A stretch of DNA of 64,000 bases from Bombardia bombarda (lineage: Eukaryota; Ascomycota; Sordariomycetes; Sordariales; Lasiosphaeriaceae): positions 9,447,001 to 9,511,000 of the forward strand of contig JAULSR010000001.1 of the NCBI GenBank assembly GCA_030512295.1, in the 5' to 3' direction. Below, one piece after another: positions 59,735-64,000 of this stretch. The position numbers and the translations under genes were made by a program. The notes under the pieces are model-generated. The model was not told the origin of the DNA, ran no database searches, and saw only the letters and a program-made list of their open reading frames with translations. Every line of letters starts with the position of its first letter. The stretch's first letter is position 1.

Positions 59735-60942
59735 TCACAACTCATCTGTCGTCGGCGTCTCCATCTCGGAGGGTGTCTCACCAATCTCTTCAATAGTATT
59801 GCTGACAGTCGCACTGTCAATCTGGCATTCCACGCCAGGAACACAGCCAAGCTTTGTGCGGACGCGGTCGGGGTCAGCCCCAGTTGCGGCCGATATGCTT
59901 TTGTTGGCGTTAGAAGTCAGAAATGTCCCTACCAGCAGATTGTGGACAAGCTCAAGGGAGCGAGGATAGGACATACACATCGGTTGCCATAGTGCAGCTA
60001 TGAGAGCTACCGACAGATGGTGATGGCTCAGGGGACATAGACGAGTCCGCAGGCGAGGCGTCTCGCTGCACTGGTTCGGTCGTCTGAGGTGATTCAGATG
60101 GTTGAGATGGCTCAGACGGTTCAGGCGACTGAGATAGCTGAGGTGACTGAAACGACTGAGGCGAATGAGACAGTTGAGGTGTTTGAGCTGAAAGAGCTGG
60201 CAGAGGAAGCTGTCCTGGAGGCAGTTGTCGACCTGGCGGAGGCGGTTTTACCCGATTCCCTAGTGCATCATACTGAACCGCCAATGGTAGAATCTGGCGA
60301 TACGGCCCAGACGAGTTAGGCACCAAGGACGAGATGGGAGGTAACGGCGCGGCTTGCGGCGCGACTGGCGTCGTGGCTTGCGAAGCAGCTTGCTGACCCG
60401 ATTGAGCCCCCTCGGCTTCAGCAGCACTGGGGGTTGAACCGTTCGTCAAAAACGGCCTCAGCACATTCTCGTACGGCTTCAGCAGGTTCTCCAACGTCAT
60501 TGCCGGGCACCGTTTGGCGCGTTTACGTTTAAAATTCGGGTCAACGGGGGGAACCTCGGGGTAGCGCGGACGACGACCCCCCTTCTTTGGCGGTTCCGGC
60601 TCCTCGGGCAGAGAGAGCAGGTACTCGATGCGCGCATCGTCGCAAGCACGCTTGTTGAGGAGGATGCGCAGCCGCCTGTTCTCCTCGACCACCTCGCGGG
60701 CAGCCCGCTGGATCTCGGCCGAGATTTCGACCCCACGCTGTTCAACGACCCTGACGCGCTCTTCGAGCTCCTCAATGTGCTGCCTCTTTGTCTCGCGGTG
60801 GCGCCGCTGGGCTTCCCGATTGCGGACGATGGGATCTTCGCCCGACTAGACCATGAATGTCAGAATGCCAGTGTTGTGGGGACAATAGTAGTTATCATAC
60901 CGGTGGTCTCCCAGGAGGTCTGCCCGTGGGTTTGGTGGCCAT
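59735..60942 (-). CDS. bZIP transcription factor with an N-terminal AT-hook-like motif
   Basis: Exons complement(60901..60942), (59977..60845) and (59735..59897), introns 55 and 79 bases, 357 aa. The first exon encodes MATKPTGRPPGRPP, a basic Gly-Arg-Pro stretch like an AT hook. Exon 2 starts the basic region VRNREAQRRHRETKRQHIEE and runs into a zipper (LEERVRVVEQRGVEISAEIQ...VVEENRRLRILL). A Lys/Arg patch (PNFKRKRAKRCP) could be a nuclear signal. A Pro/Gln/Ser-rich middle with repeated QLSQSP-like units follows. The short conserved C-terminal block (DPDRVRTKLGCVPGVECQID) occurs in a fungal bZIP group and appears only after removing the last intron (phase 2, GT/C). Target genes are not inferable. 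An upstream ATG at 60988 overlaps the start in another frame. Confidence 0.85.
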
Positions 60943-61254
60943 TGTCAGCAGGATGGATGCCGTCTGGTGATGGTGAGCGGCTCAACATTAGATGCCAAAA
61001 CGCGTCAGTCAATGCTATGTAGACCAGCCAGGTTCCAATTGACGCGACGGTTGTCGTCTTTCTGCAAGGGGCGTTGACCAAGTTCGTGACACTATACCAT
61101 ATACAGTAAAGCAATCACATTCACAAGTGTCAAAGGTTCCATCGACGCCACCACCCGCTATGTTTTTCCAATTTTACTAATGGCTCTCGTACTCCTTACC
61201 TCGGGCCAACTGATGCAAATAAAAAGAATGAGTTGGAGCAATTAGCAAAAGATA
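60943..61254. other. bZIP leader/promoter up to tRNA-Gly
   Basis: 312 bases between the bZIP start and the tRNA-Gly gene. It holds an ATG at 60988 (minus strand) that opens a frame overlapping the bZIP start. No separate gene seen. Confidence 0.6.
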
Positions 61255-61325
61255 TGCATCAGCCGTGAATCGAACACGGGGCCCATCGATGGCAACGATG
61301 GATTTTACCACTAAACCACTGATGC
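61255..61325 (-). tRNA. tRNA-Gly (anticodon GCC)
   Basis: The 71-base minus-strand sequence folds perfectly: acceptor GCATCAG pairs with CTGATGC, the D arm is GTTTAGTGGTAAAAT, the anticodon stem-loop is CCATC-GTTGCCA-TCGATGG with anticodon GCC, the T arm is CCGTG-TTCGATT-CACGG, and the discriminator is A. No intron. Confidence 0.97.
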
Positions 61326-61676
61326 TATTTCCTAATTGGATGAAAGATTGCCAGGATGTCAGAGATTAAGTTAGCAATGCTAATGGCCCACAAAACCGTG
61401 ACCCTTTTTCAAACGACATTCTACAATCACAGCACCATAGATACCCCATAAAAGACCCCGGTACATACTAAATATTAAGTTAGTAGCAGTATTCTTTGGC
61501 CATGGCTTGTTCGCGTTTAAGAGGATCACGTTCATTATCATTTTCGTTTCCAAGTGCATGACGTAATAAAGCCTTTTATATTATTATTTAGGTATCCCAC
61601 TAAGGGATGTATTCAAACTAGTCTAAAACTCACCGTTCATCCTTACCTTACTCTCCGATTAAAGAGAAGACTGCCG
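61326..61676. other. Region between tRNA-Gly and the RING gene
   Basis: 351 bases, AT-rich; expected 3' UTR of the RING gene. Nothing else recognised. Confidence 0.55.
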
Positions 61677-62286
61677 TCTAAAGGCAAGCAGTTAGTAACC
61701 CCCCCGCAAAGAAAGAAGAAAGGCCACACTTACCAAGAAGCAGCACCAGTATCCTCCGCCTCCAGCTCCCTCTCCAGATCCCTGGTCATGCTCTCCAGCA
61801 GACTCAGAACCCTAGAAAGGTCACCAGACATGCCATTAGCATAGTCCATCATAGTCGCCTCGTACTGCTGATAGAGGCCAGTGAAGTCCTTAGAGGCAAC
61901 GCCAAAAGCCTTACCCCTGCAGTTCTTGCAATAGTCAGGAATAGTGCTCCCATTGGGGCCAACGGGGGGAGGTTGTGAATGTTAGAGTGGCTAATCTTGA
62001 CAGCAGGGACCTGTCCAGAGCGGCACACGTAGAAGCGGCACATGGGGTACTCCAGCTCAAGGCGGCAGATAGGGCAGCGGTTGCCAGTACCAGCGCGTTG
62101 GGAGTCTATGCACTCAGAGCAGAAGACGTGGCCGCAGGGGAGCAGGCAGGTAGCAGGAGTGAGGGTGTCCTCCTTGGGGTCCGCAGGGAGGCCAAGGGGG
62201 TTCATCCAGCAGAGAGAACATTCGAGTTCAGTCTTCTCCACCAGGAAGGTGTGGGCAGGGTTAGGAACGTAGCACTCACGAGGCAT
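61677..62286 (-). CDS. Small RING-finger protein with one apparent frame break
   Basis: Start ATG at 62286 (MPRECYVPNPAHTF). The RING runs from ECSLCWMNPLG through ATCLLPCGHVFCSECIDSQR to NRCPICRLELEYPMC, a C3HC4 spacing, so an E3 ubiquitin ligase role is likely. After NIHNLPP the frame must shift by one to read GPNGSTIPDYCKNCRGKAFG, then TGLYQQYEATMMDYANGMSG and a Glu-rich helix. The shift coincides with a six-C run on the coding strand (61964-61969); one more C gives a continuous 184-aa product with pyrimidine-ending codons on both sides. An 86-base phase-0 intron (GTCCCT...CTGAC...GCAAG) is an alternative. The last intron (61678-61733, GTAAGT, TACTAAC, TTTAG) splits the stop codon TG/A. 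Confidence 0.7.
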
Positions 62287-62867
62287 GGTGTTTGGTTGTT
62301 TGGTTGTTTTAGGCACTGCCTTGTTAGATGTTTGTTGTGGGTGTTTGTTGTGAGTGTTGTGAATGTGGTTGTGATTGCTGTGATTGTGATGATGAGCGAG
62401 ATGAGGAGGATGAAGACCAGGAGATAGTCCTCATTAAATACCAGACCCATGGACTCGTCAAGGAGGATGAGAGAACAAAGTGTTGTGATCTAGGGCATTG
62501 TCTAAACCGCCAGACAAAGAACGTCGGGGTGAGAGAGCTTCAACAATGCATTTGTTCCCTTCCTCCTCGAACAACGAATAAAGGATGACAATCTTTCTGT
62601 TTCTATCAACGATGACAATCGATTCTTTGAGGATAGCAAGAAACTGAAATCTATTGTTTCGTCCGGCACTTTTGTACAAAGAAGGAATAAAGAGGGCGAG
62701 CCAAGCACAAAGGCGTTGCCGCCGTCACTGCGGCGGAAACAATGTGCGCTCCATGTCCACTCAGGACGACGCCGACCCTGTCCCTTCCCTGGTAGACTCC
62801 AAGGCTGTTATTTACAGTGAAAAGGTAGAAGGGCTTCTCGAGATTGAGTAGTGGGTGGTGGGTGGTA
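62287..62867. other. RING gene promoter and 3' flank of the small membrane protein gene
   Basis: 581 bases between two minus-strand genes. Repeated TTGTTTGG and GTTGTGA-like words occur near the RING start. No coding sequence recognised. Confidence 0.55.
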
Positions 62868-63337
62868 TCATGAACTCTTCTGCGCCTTCTCCTTTTCCGC
62901 CCGCTCATGCTCGATGATCTGCTTGCTCCAGCTGTAGGCGGAACACACGAGTTGTCAGCAAACCAATCGTAAGAGACCTGTGTGGTGGGACGTACTATCT
63001 GCTGGGATAGAAGCGGTCGGGCTCGGGCATCTTGTGGCGGAACTCGCGCTCGGCGCTCAGCTTCCATACAAGAGCCGTGATGCCGACGACAGCGAGGCCG
63101 AGGACGGCCGTGTTGGCCTTCCAGTTCTTGGGCTGCGCATACCAGCCACCGGCCGGCGACCAGACGTGCTTGGGATAGCTAGATGCGAAGGCGATCGGTT
63201 AGGCATTCGCTGGGGTGCTGGTGGGCAAGTGTTGGCGGTTTAAACTCACGGAACCTTGGGACCGCCGCCCTGTCAATTGCCATCTTGTTAGCAAGCCATA
63301 AATCAATTGGGCATCAGGACTATTAGATACCCACCAT
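62868..63337 (-). CDS. Small single-span membrane protein, probably a mitochondrial respiratory-complex accessory subunit
   Basis: Coding exons complement(63335..63337), (63250..63269), (62996..63178) and (62868..62931); introns 65, 71 and 64 bases; 89 aa. The first coding exon is just ATG, followed at once by a GTGGGT donor; the join gives MGGGPKVPYPKHVWSPAGGW. One hydrophobic segment (TAVLGLAVVGITALVW) is flanked by charged ends, then EREFRHKMPEPDRFYPSRYW and a Lys/Glu C-terminus. I recognise the pattern as a conserved fungal small protein that I recall annotated as a complex I accessory subunit, but I cannot confirm which one. Phases 0, 2 and 2 all fit. The short exons make it easy to miss in automatic annotation. 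Confidence 0.78.
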
Positions 63338-63924
63338 TTTGAAGTAGATTCGGGGGGACGCGACGTGGCTTGGGTCTGGATCGAAGGTTCTGCGGCGACA
63401 GCAGAGCTCGATTCTATCAATTAGCAGCCAAGGACGGCGCTGTCGTGAGGTCGCGCAAGCTAGCGTCGTCGATACCTAGGTACACCTGCTGCCCCCCTGC
63501 CCGGGCCTGAATTGACCTGGAGGACCAATGGTTAATCCGCTGGGATGTGAGGGGAAAAGCGGGGCACTTTTCCAACTAGGGGGCTTCCCGATGGACCGGC
63601 AATGCGATGAAAAACGCGCCAAGAAAGGGAGCTCCTTATGTCAGCCACTTTTCTGGCAGCTAGCGATCCCTGCTCCTCTGCCACACGGGTCTGGCTTCAG
63701 TTTTGGAGAACTTTTTTCCTGTCCGTGTTTAAACGGCCCATTTCGAACCTACGATCAGCGCGACGACGACGGACCAGAACGCGACGACGGACCGAGCAGC
63801 AGAAGCAGCACCGCATTCATCCGGCAGACTCGCACATTTCCCGTTCACGCATCGACCGGGCTCCCGACCGCCAGCTGAGCTGCCTCGCAATTGAGGCTAT
63901 TCTCGAGTGTCTTCGAAGCCGCCC
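63338..63924. other. Upstream region of the small membrane protein gene
   Basis: 587 bases, probably a divergent promoter if the right-edge gene is real. It contains a stretch rich in CGACGA/GACGGAC words near 63,758-63,800. No convincing coding sequence. Confidence 0.5.
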
Positions 63925-64000
63925 ATGACGAGGTTACGGCTCGACAGATGGGCGGGCCAGCTGCACGTCGTGGCTCGCCCGGCGGCCGCTCTTAGACATG
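63925..64000 (+). CDS. Possible gene start, truncated by the right edge
   Basis: An ATG at 63925 opens a frame to the window end. The 25 residues (MTRLRLDRWAGQLHVVARPA then AALRH) are Arg-rich, lack acidic residues except one Asp, and could form the amphipathic helix of a mitochondrial presequence. Too little is visible to name a product, and 76 open bases in GC-rich DNA is weak evidence. Confidence 0.3.
   Translation, partial: MTRLRLDRWAGQLHVVARPAAALRH

Overview
This is a stretch of nuclear chromosome from a filamentous ascomycete (Pezizomycotina), most likely a Sordariomycete. Nearly every gene is broken by short GT-AG introns of about 50-130 bases with CTAAC/CTGAC-type branch sites. Intergenic space carries microsatellites and the TACCTA/TAGGTA-rich sequence common in these fungi. 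The protein set (Atg1, long C-terminal-tail Dcp2, Gpi10, Ctu2, Swd2, Crn1, DUF4112 and DUF7137 proteins) is typical of that group. I found no rRNA, CRISPR array, virus, intact transposon or biosynthetic cluster. I rebuilt 19 protein genes from splice signals and reading frame, one of which (NUP188) is cut by the left edge. A possible twentieth gene starts at the right edge. There are two tRNA genes.

Layout. 0-8 kb: 5' part of NUP188 (-), a Cid1-family nucleotidyltransferase (+) with a large insert inside its catalytic domain, and GPI10 (-). 9.6-11.1 kb: ornithine aminotransferase (+). 11.1-19.4 kb: an 8.3-kb interval with no supportable gene. 19.4-22.6 kb: ATG1 (+). 22.6-25.5 kb: gene-free and rich in simple repeats. 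25.5-33.8 kb: zeta-toxin-fold kinase (+), coronin (-), CDK10/11-type kinase (+) and a secreted, membrane-anchored DUF7137-like protein (-). 33.8-37.8 kb: gene-free, holding a candidate 0.63-kb MITE. 37.8-46.5 kb: RRM protein (+) with a 10-base microexon, an SDR oxidoreductase (-) and DCP2 (-). 47.6-54.5 kb: DUF4112 protein (+), ribonucleotide reductase small subunit (+), SRP9/SRP21 (-) and SWD2 (-). 55.8-64 kb: OAC1-like mitochondrial carrier (+), CTU2 (-), tRNA-Ala(TGC) with intron, a bZIP factor (-), tRNA-Gly(GCC), a RING protein (-), a small mitochondrial-type membrane protein (-) and a possible gene start (+).

The genes are mostly unrelated housekeeping functions: nuclear pore, RNA tailing, decapping, GPI anchors, autophagy, dNTP supply, SRP targeting, histone methylation and tRNA thiolation. 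There is no operon logic. Two themes recur. One is RNA metabolism (Cid1, Dcp2, the RRM protein, Ctu2). The other is unusual exon design: a microexon, a start-codon-only coding exon, a GC-AG intron and a stop codon split by an intron. Two minus-strand genes (SRP9 and the RING gene) are each one base out of frame at a run of six Cs, which looks more like a consensus error than biology but should be checked. The strongest novelty candidates are the duplicated Gag-like insert in the Cid1-family protein and the candidate MITE.
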